DNA of 64,000 nucleotides from positions 120,282-184,281 of the forward strand of contig NZ_ASXG01000079.1 in NCBI RefSeq assembly GCF_000411975.1, in the 5' to 3' direction. The position numbers and the translations under genes were made by a program. The stretch's first letter is position 1. Every line of letters begins with the position of its first letter. This DNA comes from Amycolatopsis orientalis DSM 43388. GTDB taxonomy: Bacteria; Actinomycetota; Actinomycetes; Mycobacteriales; Pseudonocardiaceae. Below, piece by piece: positions 1 through 9,800 of this stretch. Under the pieces are notes generated by a model, which made no database searches, had not been told where the DNA came from, and saw only the letters and a list, made by a program, of their open reading frames with translations.

Positions 1-602
1 GCAAAGCCGCCCGCGCCATGCGGCTCGCGGCGAAGCTCGGCCTTCCGGTCGTCACCCTGATCGACACCGCGGGCGCCTACCCCGGCGTCGAGGCCGAGCG
101 GCGCGGGCAGGCGGTCGCCATCGCGGAGAATCTCAAGCTGATGGCCGGGCTTCCGGTGCCGGTCGTCGCCGTGGTGACCGGCGAGGGCGGCAGCGGCGGC
201 GCGCTCGCGCTGGCGTTCGCCGACCGGGTGCTGATGTGCGAAAACGCGGTGTACTCGGTGATCAGCGCCGAAGGCTGTGCCGCGATCCTCTGGAAAGACC
301 CGGCGGCCGCGCCGGCCGCCGCCGAGGCGCTGCGCGTGGACGCCCGCTCGCTGCTGAGCCAGGGCGTGATCGACGGGGTGATCCCCGAACCCGACGGCGG
401 CGCGGGCGCCGACCACGTGCGCGCGGCCGCCGCGTTGCGCGCGGCGCTGGCGGAGAGCCTGGCGCAGCTCGTGCCCTTGGACCAGATGAATCTCGTGACC
501 CGCCGTCGCGCGCGGTTCCGCGCGTTCGGCTCGGACGGCTCAGTGCTGCTCGACGACGCGCCGCACTCCACCAGGACGGACAACTCGGAGAGGGCCCGGT
601 GA
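1..602 (+). CDS. accA: Acetyl-CoA carboxylase carboxyltransferase alpha-type subunit, 3' part
   Basis: The reading frame is open from the left edge (codons in phase with base 3), so the N-terminus lies outside the window. The visible ~200 residues contain the crotonase-fold core of the carboxyltransferase: [12 protein letters not shown], then the oxyanion-hole segment [11 protein letters not shown], then [17 protein letters not shown] and the C-terminal helices. This matches AccA, or the C-terminal half of an AccD-AccA fusion. The subunit transfers CO2 from carboxybiotin to acetyl-CoA to give malonyl-CoA. Its stop overlaps the GTG of accB by 3 nt, so the acc genes are translationally coupled. 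With the polyketide synthase downstream, the likely role is a dedicated malonyl-CoA supply. Confidence 0.9.
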   Translation, partial: KAARAMRLAAKLGLPVVTLIDTAGAYPGVEAERRGQAVAIAENLKLMAGLPVPVVAVVTGEGGSGGALALAFADRVLMCENAVYSVISAEGCAAILWKDPAAAPAAAEALRVDARSLLSQGVIDGVIPEPDGGAGADHVRAAAALRAALAESLAQLVPLDQMNLVTRRRARFRAFGSDGSVLLDDAPHSTRTDNSERAR

Positions 603-1084
603 CCACCGAAGTGAACGCGAGCGCGCCGATTGCGGAAGGAACAGACCAGGTGGTGACCGTGCTGCGCGAACAGGTGCTCGCGCTGTGCACGGAATCGCCG
701 CGGCACCCGGCGACGGTCCGGGTGAGCGCGCACGGCGTGGCGGTGGAGGTCGAATGGCCGGAGCCGGCCGCGGCTTCCGTCGCCGAGGCCGAGCCGGCCT
801 CGCCGGATGTCGCACCGGCGCCGGTCGCCGAACCGGCCGGAACGACGTCCGTGTGCGCGGAGACAGTCGGCACTTTTTACCGTGCGCCCGAACCCGGCGC
901 GAAGCCGTTCGTGACCGAAGGCGACGTGATCGCCGCCGGCACGCAGATCGGCATCATCGAGGCGATGAAGCTGATGATCCCGGTGTCCTCCGATCGCGCG
1001 GGCCGCGTCGTCGAGTTCCGCGTGTCCGACGGGACGCCCGTAGAGCACGGGCAGCCGCTGCTGGTGCTGGAACCCGCGCCGTGA
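599..1084 (+). CDS. accB: Biotin carboxyl carrier protein of acetyl-CoA carboxylase
   Basis: The predicted protein has 161 aa. It has a variable N-terminal helix, a Pro/Ala/Glu-rich linker at about residues 60-85, and a C-terminal biotinyl domain. That domain starts at [16 protein letters not shown] and contains the biotinylation motif EAMKLM with Lys124. The thumb-type domain and length match free-standing bacterial AccB. The GTG start overlaps the accA stop, and its own stop overlaps the accC GTG by 3 nt, so all three are one coupled operon. Most actinomycete acyl-CoA carboxylases fuse BCCP to biotin carboxylase. A free BCCP of the E. coli kind is therefore notable here and suggests a specialised or horizontally acquired enzyme. 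Confidence 0.95.
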   Translation: MTTEVNASAPIAEGTDQVVTVLREQVLALCTESPRHPATVRVSAHGVAVEVEWPEPAAASVAEAEPASPDVAPAPVAEPAGTTSVCAETVGTFYRAPEPGAKPFVTEGDVIAAGTQIGIIEAMKLMIPVSSDRAGRVVEFRVSDGTPVEHGQPLLVLEPAP

Positions 1085-2418
1085 TCGGGTCGCTGCTGGT
1101 GGCCAACCGCGGCGAGATCGCGGTGCGGGTGATCCGGACGTGCGCGGAACTCGGCATCCGTTCGGTGGCGGTGCATTCGAGCGCCGACCGCGATTCCGCC
1201 GCCGTGCGGCTCGCCGACGAAGCGGTCCAAATCGGACCCCCGGCGGCCAAGGACAGCTATCTCGACATTCCCTCGGTGATCGAGGCGGCCCGCGGCCGGG
1301 GAGTCGAGGCGATTCATCCCGGGTACGGGTTTTTGTCGGAGAACGCGGATTTCGCCGAGATCTGCGAAGCCGAAGGGATCGCTTTCGTCGGCCCGCCGGC
1401 GAAGGTCATGGCGCAGCTGGGCGACAAGTCCAGCGCGCGCTCGCTCATGGCGGGCGCCGGGCTGCCGTTGCTGCCCGGCAGCCGCGACCCGCTCGGTGCG
1501 GCCGACGCGGCGAAACTGGCCGGGGAGATCGGGTACCCGGTGATCATCAAGGCCGTCGCGGGCGGGGGCGGCCGGGGCATGTCCGTCGTGCGGTCGGCCG
1601 CCGAGTTCCCGCGCGCCTGGACCCAGACGCGGGCTGCGGCGCAGGCGGTGTTCGGCGACGGCAGGCTCTACGTGGAGCGGTACCTCGACTCGGCGCGGCA
1701 CGTCGAGATCCAGGTGCTCGCGGACCAGCACGGCTCGGTCGTGCATCTCGGCGCCCGCGACTGCTCGTTGCAGCGCAGGCACCAGAAGCTCGTGGAGGAG
1801 TCTCCGGCGCCGCTGCTGCCGCCGGAGCTGATCGACGAGATGGGCGCGGCAGCGGTGCGCGGAGCCGAGGCGGCGGGCTACGTCGGAGCCGGGACGTTCG
1901 AGTTCCTCGTGGACGAGGAGCGGCGGTTTTTCTTCATGGAGGTCAACTGCCGGCTGCAGGTCGAGCACCCGGTGACCGAGGCGGTGACCGGGCTGGACCT
2001 GGTACGGGAGCAGTTGCGGATCGCCTCGGGCGAGCCGCTGGGCTTCGCCCAGGACGACGTGCGTCTGTCCGGCGCGGCCATCGAATGCCGGGTCAACGCC
2101 GAGGATCCCGCCCGGGAGTTCGCGCCCGCGCCCGGCCTGCTCGACGAATGCCGGCTTCCGGCCGGACCGTTCACGCGGGTCGACACCCACGCCTATCCGG
2201 GCTACCGCGTGCCGGCGCTGTACGACTCGCTGCTGGCCAAGGTGATCGTGTGGGCGCCGGACCGGGACGCGGCGATCGCGCGGATGCGGCGTGCCCTCGC
2301 GGAGGTCGAAGTGCGCGGCGCCGGGGTCGCCACGACCGCGGAGTTCCTGCACGAGGTGCTCGGCCATCCGCGGTTCCGCGCGGCCGAACACGACACGACC
2401 TTCATCGAGACACTGTGA
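1081..2418 (+). CDS. accC: Biotin carboxylase subunit of acetyl-CoA carboxylase
   Basis: The 445-aa protein carboxylates biotin on AccB using bicarbonate and ATP. It has the N-terminal domain (LLVANRGEIAVRVIRTC), the ATP-grasp domain with glycine-rich loop KAVAGGGGRGM, the EVNCRLQVEHPVTE metal/ATP segment, and the C-terminal biotin-carboxylase domain with IECRVNAEDP. The length equals that of stand-alone AccC. No BCCP domain follows, unlike actinobacterial AccA3-type alpha subunits. The GTG start at 1081 overlaps the accB stop, and this start preserves the conserved first strand. It is directly followed by the CoA ligase. Confidence 0.95.
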   Translation: MIGSLLVANRGEIAVRVIRTCAELGIRSVAVHSSADRDSAAVRLADEAVQIGPPAAKDSYLDIPSVIEAARGRGVEAIHPGYGFLSENADFAEICEAEGIAFVGPPAKVMAQLGDKSSARSLMAGAGLPLLPGSRDPLGAADAAKLAGEIGYPVIIKAVAGGGGRGMSVVRSAAEFPRAWTQTRAAAQAVFGDGRLYVERYLDSARHVEIQVLADQHGSVVHLGARDCSLQRRHQKLVEESPAPLLPPELIDEMGAAAVRGAEAAGYVGAGTFEFLVDEERRFFFMEVNCRLQVEHPVTEAVTGLDLVREQLRIASGEPLGFAQDDVRLSGAAIECRVNAEDPAREFAPAPGLLDECRLPAGPFTRVDTHAYPGYRVPALYDSLLAKVIVWAPDRDAAIARMRRALAEVEVRGAGVATTAEFLHEVLGHPRFRAAEHDTTFIETL

Positions 2419-2435
2419 CCGGCCGGGAGGGCATC

Positions 2436-4154
2436 GTGCGGGAGTATCGCGTTGCGGCATTGGTCGAACCCGCGGACGACGAGGGGCTCGCGGACGCGGT
2501 CTTCGAGCGGAATCCGGGCGACGTCGTGTTCAGCCGCGCGACCGCGGGCGGCTGGTTCGACGTGACGGCCCGCGAGTTCACCACCGAGGTGCGCGAGGTG
2601 GCCAATGGCCTGGTGTCGGCCGGGATCGAGCCGGGTGACCGGGTGCTCGTCCTGGGGCGGACGAGCTACGAGTGGTCGGTCGCCGACTTCGCGGCGCTGA
2701 GCGTCGGGGCCGTGGTGGTCCCGGTGTACCCGACGTCGTCGGCCGAGCAGATCCGCCACATCATCGCCGATTCCCGGCCCGCGGCGGGTTTCGCCGAAAC
2801 ACCGCAGCAGCGGGAATTCCTGGCCGAGGCGGGACTTTCCGGGCCCTGCTGGCTTTTCGGCGAGCTGGCCGAGGGCGAGGTCGCCGACGAGGAGGTCGAC
2901 CGGCGGCGGGCGGCCGTGCGCGCCGACGACCTCGCGACGATCGTCTACACCAGCGGCACCACCGGCGTGCCCAAAGGCTGCCTGCTGACCCACCGGAACG
3001 TGCTCGCGGCCGCCGCGAACGTCGTGGAGCTGCTGCACGAGGTGTTCCGGCCGTCGTCCGGAGGACCGGCGTCCACCCTGCTGTTCCTGCCGCTCGCGCA
3101 CGTATACGGCCGGGTCACGCAGTTCGGCTGCGTCTGGGCTGGCGTCCGTACCGGACTCGTCGGGACGCCCGCGGAACTGCTGGGCGCGCTGCCGTCGTTC
3201 GGCCCGACGTTCCTGGTCGGCGTGCCGTACCTGCTGGAGAAAATCCGGAAGGCGGCCCGGACCGCGGTCGGCGAAGCGGCGTTCCCGGCCGTGGACGCGG
3301 CTGCCGTCGCTCTGGGGCACGCGCGGCGGCACAAGACCGACGAGCCGCACCTGCCGGTCGATTTCGCTGCGGCGCAAGAGAAATTGCGTGCGGCGATCGG
3401 CGGAAAGCTGCGGTACTTCGTGGCCGGCGGGGCCTCGCTGGAACCGTCCACAGCGGACTTTTTCGCCGCGCTGGACGTCGAAGTGCTCGGTGCGTACGGG
3501 CTCACCGAGGCGTCGTCGGCGGTCAGCATGAGCGCACCGGGGGCGAATCGTCCCGGTGCGGTCGGCCGGCCGGTGCCCGGCACGACGGTCGCGATCGCCG
3601 ACGACGGCGAGATCCTCGTCCGCGGCGACCAGGTGTTCCCGGGGTACTGGCCGGACCGGGCCGGGGCGCCGGCGCCGTGGCTGGCCTCGGGCGACGTCGG
3701 GCTGCTGGACGACGACGGGTTCCTGCACCTCACCGGTCGGCGCAAGGAGATCATCGTGACCAGCGGCGGCAAGAACGTCGCGCCCGCGCCGCTGGAGGAC
3801 CGGGTGCGGCTGCATCCGCTGGTGAGCAACTGCTTGGTGGTGGGGGAGGGGCGGCCGTTCGTCACCGCCCTGATCACTGTGGACGCGGCCGCGCTCGCGG
3901 GATGGGCCGAGGCCCATGGCGTGGACTGCGCGGACGGCGTGCCGGTGGACGACCAGCGGCTGCTGCGGGAAATCGCGAGTGCGGTGGACGGAGCCAACGC
4001 CCTGGTGTCCCGGGCGGAATCGATCCGCCGGTTCGCGGTGCTGCCGCAAGACTTCTCGGTGGAGCGCGGACAGCTGACGGCGTCGTTGCGGCTTCGCCGG
4101 CACGTGCTCGAAGCGGAATTCGAGGAGACGATTTCGGGGATGTACGGAAACTGA
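2436..4154 (+). CDS. Long-chain fatty-acyl-CoA ligase (AMP-binding, FadD15-like)
   Basis: The protein has about 572 aa. It belongs to the adenylate-forming superfamily: P-loop TSGTTGVPKG near residue 172, aromatic motif YGLTEASSAVS, and the C-terminal hinge around GRRKEIIVTSGGKN. Insertions typical of bacterial long-chain acyl-CoA synthetases follow the P-loop. It should activate a fatty acid as acyl-AMP and then acyl-CoA. The chosen GTG at 2436 has GGGAGG 5 nt upstream. An alternative GTG at 2415 would overlap the accC stop. Same-strand coupling to accABC suggests it supplies a starter or recycles released product for the synthase at 6866, but this is inference. It could equally serve general fatty-acid activation. 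Confidence 0.88.
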   Translation: MREYRVAALVEPADDEGLADAVFERNPGDVVFSRATAGGWFDVTAREFTTEVREVANGLVSAGIEPGDRVLVLGRTSYEWSVADFAALSVGAVVVPVYPTSSAEQIRHIIADSRPAAGFAETPQQREFLAEAGLSGPCWLFGELAEGEVADEEVDRRRAAVRADDLATIVYTSGTTGVPKGCLLTHRNVLAAAANVVELLHEVFRPSSGGPASTLLFLPLAHVYGRVTQFGCVWAGVRTGLVGTPAELLGALPSFGPTFLVGVPYLLEKIRKAARTAVGEAAFPAVDAAAVALGHARRHKTDEPHLPVDFAAAQEKLRAAIGGKLRYFVAGGASLEPSTADFFAALDVEVLGAYGLTEASSAVSMSAPGANRPGAVGRPVPGTTVAIADDGEILVRGDQVFPGYWPDRAGAPAPWLASGDVGLLDDDGFLHLTGRRKEIIVTSGGKNVAPAPLEDRVRLHPLVSNCLVVGEGRPFVTALITVDAAALAGWAEAHGVDCADGVPVDDQRLLREIASAVDGANALVSRAESIRRFAVLPQDFSVERGQLTASLRLRRHVLEAEFEETISGMYGN

Positions 4155-4160
4155 CGCCAG

Positions 4161-4192
4161 AAAAGCGGTGGCCGAGTGCGGTCACCGCTTTT
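4161..4192. terminator. Bidirectional hairpin terminator between convergent genes
   Basis: A perfect 10-bp inverted repeat (AAAAGCGGTG / CACCGCTTTT) with a 12-nt loop lies 6 nt after the CoA-ligase stop and 10 nt before the thioesterase stop. The A-run on one side and T-run on the other make it a rho-independent terminator on either strand. Confidence 0.8.
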
Positions 4193-4201
4193 CGCGTACC
4201 C

Positions 4202-4732
4202 TCAGGCCGCGGCCAGCAGGCACAGGTAGTTGAAGTCCATGGTGGCCACCAGGGCGTCTTTGCCGTCGCGCAGCAACGCTTTTCCGGCGAGCTCGAATTG
4301 CGCCTCGGACCGGCTCGCGACCGCGGCGGCGAGGTCCGGCCCGGACACCGTGCCGTGCGCCCGGATCCGGCCGTTCGCCGCGCGCAGGAACGTCGCCCGG
4401 GTGTCGCGCAGCACGAAGGTCCGCACGTGCAGGATCCGCGGCGCGATCGCGCCGGAGAACGCCGCCGCGCACGCGACCTCGGCGGCCAGGAACTGCGCGC
4501 CCGCGTGCACCGTGCCCAGGTGGTTGAGCATCTGCCCGGAGGCGGGCACCTCGGCGGACGCGGTCCCGGGCCCGAGTTCGGTGATGCGCACGCCCGCGAG
4601 GTTCACGAACGGGACGACGGTGTCGATCGTGGCGCGGATCTGCTCGTAGTCCGGGGCGGCCGCGCCGGCGAGCGACGCCAGCCGGGCCTGTGCGGCGGTG
4701 ATTCCGGTGCTGGGCCCGTTTTTCGCAATCAT
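4202..4732 (-). CDS. Hotdog-fold thioesterase-like protein (DUF4442/PaaI type)
   Basis: The 176-aa protein shows the hotdog signature in its middle: PASGQMLNHLGTVHAGAQFLAAEVACAAA, in which a conserved N/HLG..H.G segment begins the central helix. It resembles PaaI/DUF4442 proteins that hydrolyse acyl-CoA or acyl-ACP thioesters. No signal peptide is seen, so it is cytosolic. The ATG at 4732 gives MIAKNG. It is the only minus-strand gene within the lipid locus, convergent with the ligase and divergent from the FAD enzyme. A role in releasing or proofreading synthase products is possible. The exact substrate cannot be read from the sequence. Confidence 0.75.
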   Translation of the reverse strand: MIAKNGPSTGITAAQARLASLAGAAAPDYEQIRATIDTVVPFVNLAGVRITELGPGTASAEVPASGQMLNHLGTVHAGAQFLAAEVACAAAFSGAIAPRILHVRTFVLRDTRATFLRAANGRIRAHGTVSGPDLAAAVASRSEAQFELAGKALLRDGKDALVATMDFNYLCLLAAA

Positions 4733-4958
4733 GGCGGAATTACCGCACGGGCGGCCGGCGAATCGGTGAACCGGAAATGACGCGGCCGTCTCGCGGGCAT
4801 TGCCGGTGCGACAATTGTGCGCCGGTAATCGGGGCGGCAAATGATGTGATCGGAAGGCGGAATGCTGATCAAGCCCCGGGCCGGTTCCGGGGTTGACTGT
4901 CGCCGTGGTCGCCGGTGACCGCGCACCGGAATTCGAGCGACGCCTGGGAGGCACCCTG
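4733..4958. promoter_or_regulatory. Divergent intergenic region
   Basis: These 226 bp separate the leftward thioesterase and rightward FAD-enzyme starts and must hold both promoters. The stretch is richer in A/T than its flanks. GGGAGG at 4946-4951 is the ribosome-binding site of the FAD enzyme. I could not identify convincing -35/-10 pairs or an operator. Confidence 0.4.
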
Positions 4959-6158
4959 ATGTACGACGCGATCGTGATAGGCGCGCGCTGCGCGGGCTCA
5001 CCGGCTGGCATGCTGCTCGCCCGGCGCGGCCACCGGGTGCTGGTGGTGGACCGCGCGACCTTCCCCAGCGACACGGTGTCCACTCACTACATCCAGCAGC
5101 GCGGTCTCGCCCGGCTCGCCGCGTGGGGCCTGCTGGACGAACTCGTCGCGACCGGCGTGCCCGCGATCAAACACATGACGGTGTCCTATCGGGACATCGT
5201 GATCGCCGGGTTCGCCGACGCGATCGACGGCATCGATGTGACGTACGCGCCTCGCCGCACGGTGCTCGACCAGATTCTCGTCAACGGAGCGCGGGCCGCC
5301 GGTGCGGAGGTGCGCGAGGGCTTCACCGTGCGGGAGCTGATCTTCGAGGACGGCCGGGTCGTGGGGATCCGCGGCGTCGCCGCGGACGGCCAGGCGCACG
5401 AAGAGCGCGCCCGCATAGTCATCGGCGCGGACGGGCGCAATTCGTTCGTGGCCGAGGCGGTGGGAGCCCAGCGCTACCGCGAGGTGCCGGCCGAATGCTT
5501 TGTCTACTACAGCTATTTCAGCGGTCTGCGCACCGACTTCCACAGCCGCATCGGCGTGGGCGAGCAGATCGGCATCTGGCCCACCCACGACGACCGCACG
5601 CTCGTCGCCGTGATGCGCAAAGCCGAGGCCCTGCCGGAATTCCGGGCCGACGTCGAGGGCAACTTCCACGCGATCGCGCGGGCGATCGTGCCCGAGTTCG
5701 CCGAGGAACTCGCCGCGCACGGACAGCGCGAGGACCGGTTCCACCCGATGCGCTACCCGGACAACTACTACCGGCAGTCGCACGGCCCGGGCTGGGCGCT
5801 CGTCGGCGACGCCGGTTACCACAAGGACCCGCTCACCGGGCTGGGGATCTCCGACGCGTTCGAGTACGCGCAACTGCTCGCCGACCGGGTGCACGACGGC
5901 CTCTCCGGCGACGTGCCGATGGCCGACGCGCTGGCGGAGTACCAGCGCGAGCGCGACGCGAAGTCGCACTCCAGCTTCGAGTTCACCTGTTCGATCTCCA
6001 CGCTCGAGCTCACCCCGCAACTGCACGCGGTCTTCCGCGCGCTCGGCGGGGATTCCGCGTACGCCAAGGACTTCTTCGCGATGATCGGCGGCGGGATGAC
6101 CGGCGAGGAGTTCTTCGCGCCCGAGCGCATGGCCAAGCTCCTGGGCGCTTCGGCTTGA
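4959..6158 (+). CDS. FAD-dependent oxidoreductase (monooxygenase/geranylgeranyl-reductase-like)
   Basis: The 399-aa flavoprotein has a Rossmann FAD site at its N-terminus (AIVIGARCAGSPAGMLLARRG, then VLVVDRA). The central arginine-type motif region is near VIGADGRNSF. The second FAD motif WALVGDAGYHKDPLTGLGISDAFEYA is of the GD type in PF01494 enzymes. The ATG at 4959 has GGGAGG 7 nt upstream. Such proteins hydroxylate, epoxidise, halogenate or reduce lipophilic substrates. No halogenase WxWxIP motif is present. Its position before the synthase suggests oxidative or reductive tailoring of the lipid product. Whether it acts as a monooxygenase or a C=C reductase is undecided. Confidence 0.8.
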   Translation: MYDAIVIGARCAGSPAGMLLARRGHRVLVVDRATFPSDTVSTHYIQQRGLARLAAWGLLDELVATGVPAIKHMTVSYRDIVIAGFADAIDGIDVTYAPRRTVLDQILVNGARAAGAEVREGFTVRELIFEDGRVVGIRGVAADGQAHEERARIVIGADGRNSFVAEAVGAQRYREVPAECFVYYSYFSGLRTDFHSRIGVGEQIGIWPTHDDRTLVAVMRKAEALPEFRADVEGNFHAIARAIVPEFAEELAAHGQREDRFHPMRYPDNYYRQSHGPGWALVGDAGYHKDPLTGLGISDAFEYAQLLADRVHDGLSGDVPMADALAEYQRERDAKSHSSFEFTCSISTLELTPQLHAVFRALGGDSAYAKDFFAMIGGGMTGEEFFAPERMAKLLGASA

Positions 6159-6174
6159 CGGGAAAGGACCGACG

Positions 6175-6777
6175 TTGCCTCAGCACGAACTGACCGTGAT
6201 CGGCGACAGCTTCGCCGAAGGCCGCGGCGCGCCGGTGCGGCCGGACGGCTCGTTCGCCGGCTTCACCGTCCACCTGGCACAGTCGCTCGGCATCCGCGGC
6301 CCGGTGCTGAACCTCGGTTCGTACGGGGCGACCACGCAGGACGTGGTGGACCGGCAGCTGGCCGTCGCGCTGGCGAACCCGGCTCCGCTGATGGGGGTGA
6401 TCGTCGGCGGGAACGACCTCGTCACCGATTACGACCCCGAGCGGTTCCGGCGGAACCTGCGCACGATCTACACCCGGCTGGTCGCGCCCGGCAGGCTGGT
6501 CTTCACGACGAACTGGCCGCGCATCCCGGACCGGCTCCCCGGACTGCCCGACGCGGCCCGCGCGGTGCTCCGGCGGCGATTCGCCGAAGCCAACGACTAT
6601 CTCGGCCGGCTCGCGCCCGAACTCGGGCTCGCCTGCCTCGACCTGGCGAACGCACCGGTCACCGCCGACCCGGTGATGTGGTGCCCGGACGGCATGCACC
6701 CGAGCGCGGCCGGCCACGAACTCATCGGAGCCGCGATGGCGGACCTCGTCGACGAGGCGCGCTGCGCGCTGCTCTGA
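6175..6777 (+). CDS. SGNH/GDSL-family hydrolase
   Basis: The 200-aa protein has all SGNH blocks: GDS at residues 10-12 (nucleophile Ser12), a conserved Gly in LGSYGATT, GGND with Asn80, and D-x-x-H with Asp172 and His175 in DGMHPSAAGH. These enzymes hydrolyse esters or transfer acyl groups. No signal peptide is present, so it is cytosolic. Translation probably starts at TTG 6175, preceded by GGAAAGGA. It lies 16 nt after the FAD-enzyme gene and 88 nt before the synthase. It is a candidate for product release, deacylation or acyl transfer in this pathway, which itself has no thioesterase domain in the large synthase. Confidence 0.85.
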   Translation: MPQHELTVIGDSFAEGRGAPVRPDGSFAGFTVHLAQSLGIRGPVLNLGSYGATTQDVVDRQLAVALANPAPLMGVIVGGNDLVTDYDPERFRRNLRTIYTRLVAPGRLVFTTNWPRIPDRLPGLPDAARAVLRRRFAEANDYLGRLAPELGLACLDLANAPVTADPVMWCPDGMHPSAAGHELIGAAMADLVDEARCALL

Positions 6778-6865
6778 CCCGCCCGGCACCGCCGGGACCC
6801 ATGCGATCAACGGCGATCACACCAGCTGCCTTGACCGGATGAGAACCTGAGACAGGGGTAGGCAC

Positions 6866-9800
6866 GTGAACGACCACCAGCGGCCCGAGGACGACCGGCA
6901 CACCGCGCGCAGGCTCGCGGACCATCCGATCGCCATCGTGGGCCTGTCCGGGCTGTTCCCGATGGCGCGGAATTTCCGCGACTTCTGGCAGAACGTCGTC
7001 GACGCCGCCGACTGCACCTCCGAGGTGCCGGCTTCGCGGTGGAACCTCGACGACTACTACGACCCGGACCCGGCGGCCCCCGACAAGACCTACTGCCGGC
7101 GCGGCGGCTTCGTGCCCGAGGTCCCGTTCAGCACCACCGAGTTCGGCCTGCCGCCCAACCAGCTCGAGGTCACCACGGTCGTGCAGCTGCTGAGCCTGCT
7201 CGTGGCGCGCGACGTGCTCGCCGACGCGGGCGCGGTCGGCGCGCGGTGGTACCGGCCCGAGCGCACCGGCGTGGTGCTGGGCGTGGCCGGGCCGACGACG
7301 CTGTCGCATCCGCTCGCCGCGCGCCTGTCCACGCCGGTGCTCAAGGAGGTCGTCCGCAGCTGCGGGCTGACGCAGGCCGACGCCGAGCAGATCGCCGAGA
7401 AATACGCGGCGGCGTTCGCGCCCTGGGAGGAGAACTCGTTCCCGGGCTTGCTGGGCAACGTGATCGCCGGGCGGATCGCCAACCGGCTGGACCTCGGCGG
7501 GATGAACTGCACCGTCGACGCCGCGTGCGCGAGTTCGCTTTCGGCCGTGCACCTGGCCATCGGCGAACTGGTGTCCGGCCGGTCCGACCTGATGATCACC
7601 GGCGGATGCGACACCGAGAACTCGGTGTTCGGGTACCTGTGCTTCAGCAAGGTCGGCGCCCTCTCGAAGTCCGGGCAGATCCGGCCCCTCGACGACACCG
7701 CGGACGGAACGCTCGTCGGCGAGGGCATCGGCATGCTGGCGCTCAAGCGCCTCGCCGACGCCGAACGCGACGGAGACCGCGTGTACGCGGTCATCCGCGG
7801 CATGGGTTCGTCCAGCGACGGGCGGTTCAAGAGCATCTACGCTCCGCGCGCCGAGGGCCAGGAGGCGGCGTTGCGCCGGGCGTACGAGGACGCGGACTGC
7901 TCGCCCGCGTCCATCGGTCTTTTCGAGGCGCACGCGACCGGCACGCGCGTGGGCGACCAGACGGAACTGACGGCGCTGCGGGCGGTGCTGAGCGCGGAGA
8001 CCGACGAGACCGGGTACGCCGCGATCGGCAGCGTGAAGTCGCAGATCGGGCACACCAAGGGGGCCGCGGGCGCGGCGAGCCTGATGAAGCTCGCGCTTTC
8101 GCTGCATCACAAGGTGCTGCCGCCGACGATCAACGTGACCAAGCCGAACCGGGCCCTGGACGAGGCCTCGCCGTTCTACGTGAACACCAAGACGCGGCCC
8201 TGGATCCGCGACCCGCGCCGCCCGGCCCGCCGCGCCGCCGCGTCCGCGATGGGCTTCGGCGGCACCAACTTCCACGCGGTTCTGGAGGAAGCGTCGGCCG
8301 ATCGGACCGGAATCCGGACGTTGCACCGCACCGCGCGCGTGCAGCTGTGGCACGCCGCGGACCCGGCGGCGCTCGCGGACCTGCTGCGGTCCGGTGCCGC
8401 GCCGAACGGCGACGCGGGAATCCCGGCTGACCATGCCCGGATCGGCTTTGTCGCGCGCAGCGACGAGGAGGCTGCTTCGCTGCGCGAGCTGGCTGCCGCG
8501 GAACTGGCGTCGGCAGGCGCGGAATTCGCGCACCCCAAGGGAATTTTCTACCGGCGAAGCACGATGCCGGACCTCAAGATCGGCGCGTTGTTCGCCGGAC
8601 AGGGCAGCCAGTACGTCGACATGGGTTTGACCGCGGTCCTGAACAACCCGGTCGTCGCAGCGGCGTTCGACGAGGCCAACGCGGTGTTCCCAGGTCTGGC
8701 GAACGTCGTGTTCCCGCCGCCGGTGTTCGACCCCGAAGCCCGCACCGGGCAAGAGGACACGCTGCGGCGCACCGACCACGCGCAGCCCGCGATCGCCGCG
8801 CTCTCGGCCGGCCAGTACCGGTTCCTGACCGAGCGGGGCCTCGACTGCGCTGGCGTGATGGGGCACAGCTTCGGCGAGCTGACCGCGCTGTGGGCCGCGG
8901 GTTCGCTCGCGGACGAGGATTTCTTCTCCCTGACCAAAGCGCGCGGCGACGCGATGGCCGGCGACACCGGAGACCCGGACGCGGACCCGGGCACGATGGC
9001 CGCGGTCCAGGCGAGCCGGGAACAGGTAGCCGAACTGCTGGCCGGGCACCCGGACGTGGGCATCTGCAACCACAACGCGCCGGAACAGGTCGTGGTCGGC
9101 GGCGGGACCACCGCAGTAGCCGCGTTCGTGACTGCCTGCCATGACGCGGGGCTGTCGGTGCGGGAGCTGCCCGTGGCGGGCGCGTTCCACACGCGGTATG
9201 TGGCGCATGCCGTCGAGCCTTTCCGCGAGGCCGTGAGCCGCACCCACGTCGGCGAGCCGCGACTGCCGGTCTACGCGAACTCCGCGGACGGCGAGTACGG
9301 CGCTTCGGTGGAGAGCAACCGCGAGGTGCTCACCGTGCAGCTTCTCGAAACGGTCGAGTTCGTGCGCGGCTTGCAGGCCATGCGCGCCGACGGCTGCACC
9401 GTGTTCGTCGAGTTCGGCCCGAAGGGCGTGCTGACCCAGCTTGTGCAGCGGACTCTCGGCGATGAGGTCGTCGCGATCCCCACCGACCAGGGACCGACCG
9501 GCGACAGCGACGCCGCGTTGAAGAAGGCCGCGCTGCGCCTGGCTGTCCTCGGCGCGCCCATCCACGAGGTCAACCGCGCCGACGCGGAGCCGTTCCGGGA
9601 AGTTCCGGCCGAGGGTATGGTCGTGCAGCTCACCGGCCGCGACTTCGTGCCGGAATCCCGGCGCGCGCGGTACGAGGGCCTGATCGGCGAGCCGACGATG
9701 CTGGAAGCGGTCGCGGAGGCCGCCGAGGCGGCGAAGCACGTCGCCGCCGCGGGCCCGGTTTCCTCGGCGCTGGCGCGGGTTCCCGAACCGCCCGCTCCGG

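Noticed and set aside
4959..6158. Flavin-dependent halogenase.
   Set aside because: The WxWxIP halogenase motif and the catalytic Lys context are not present; only the general FAD motifs are.
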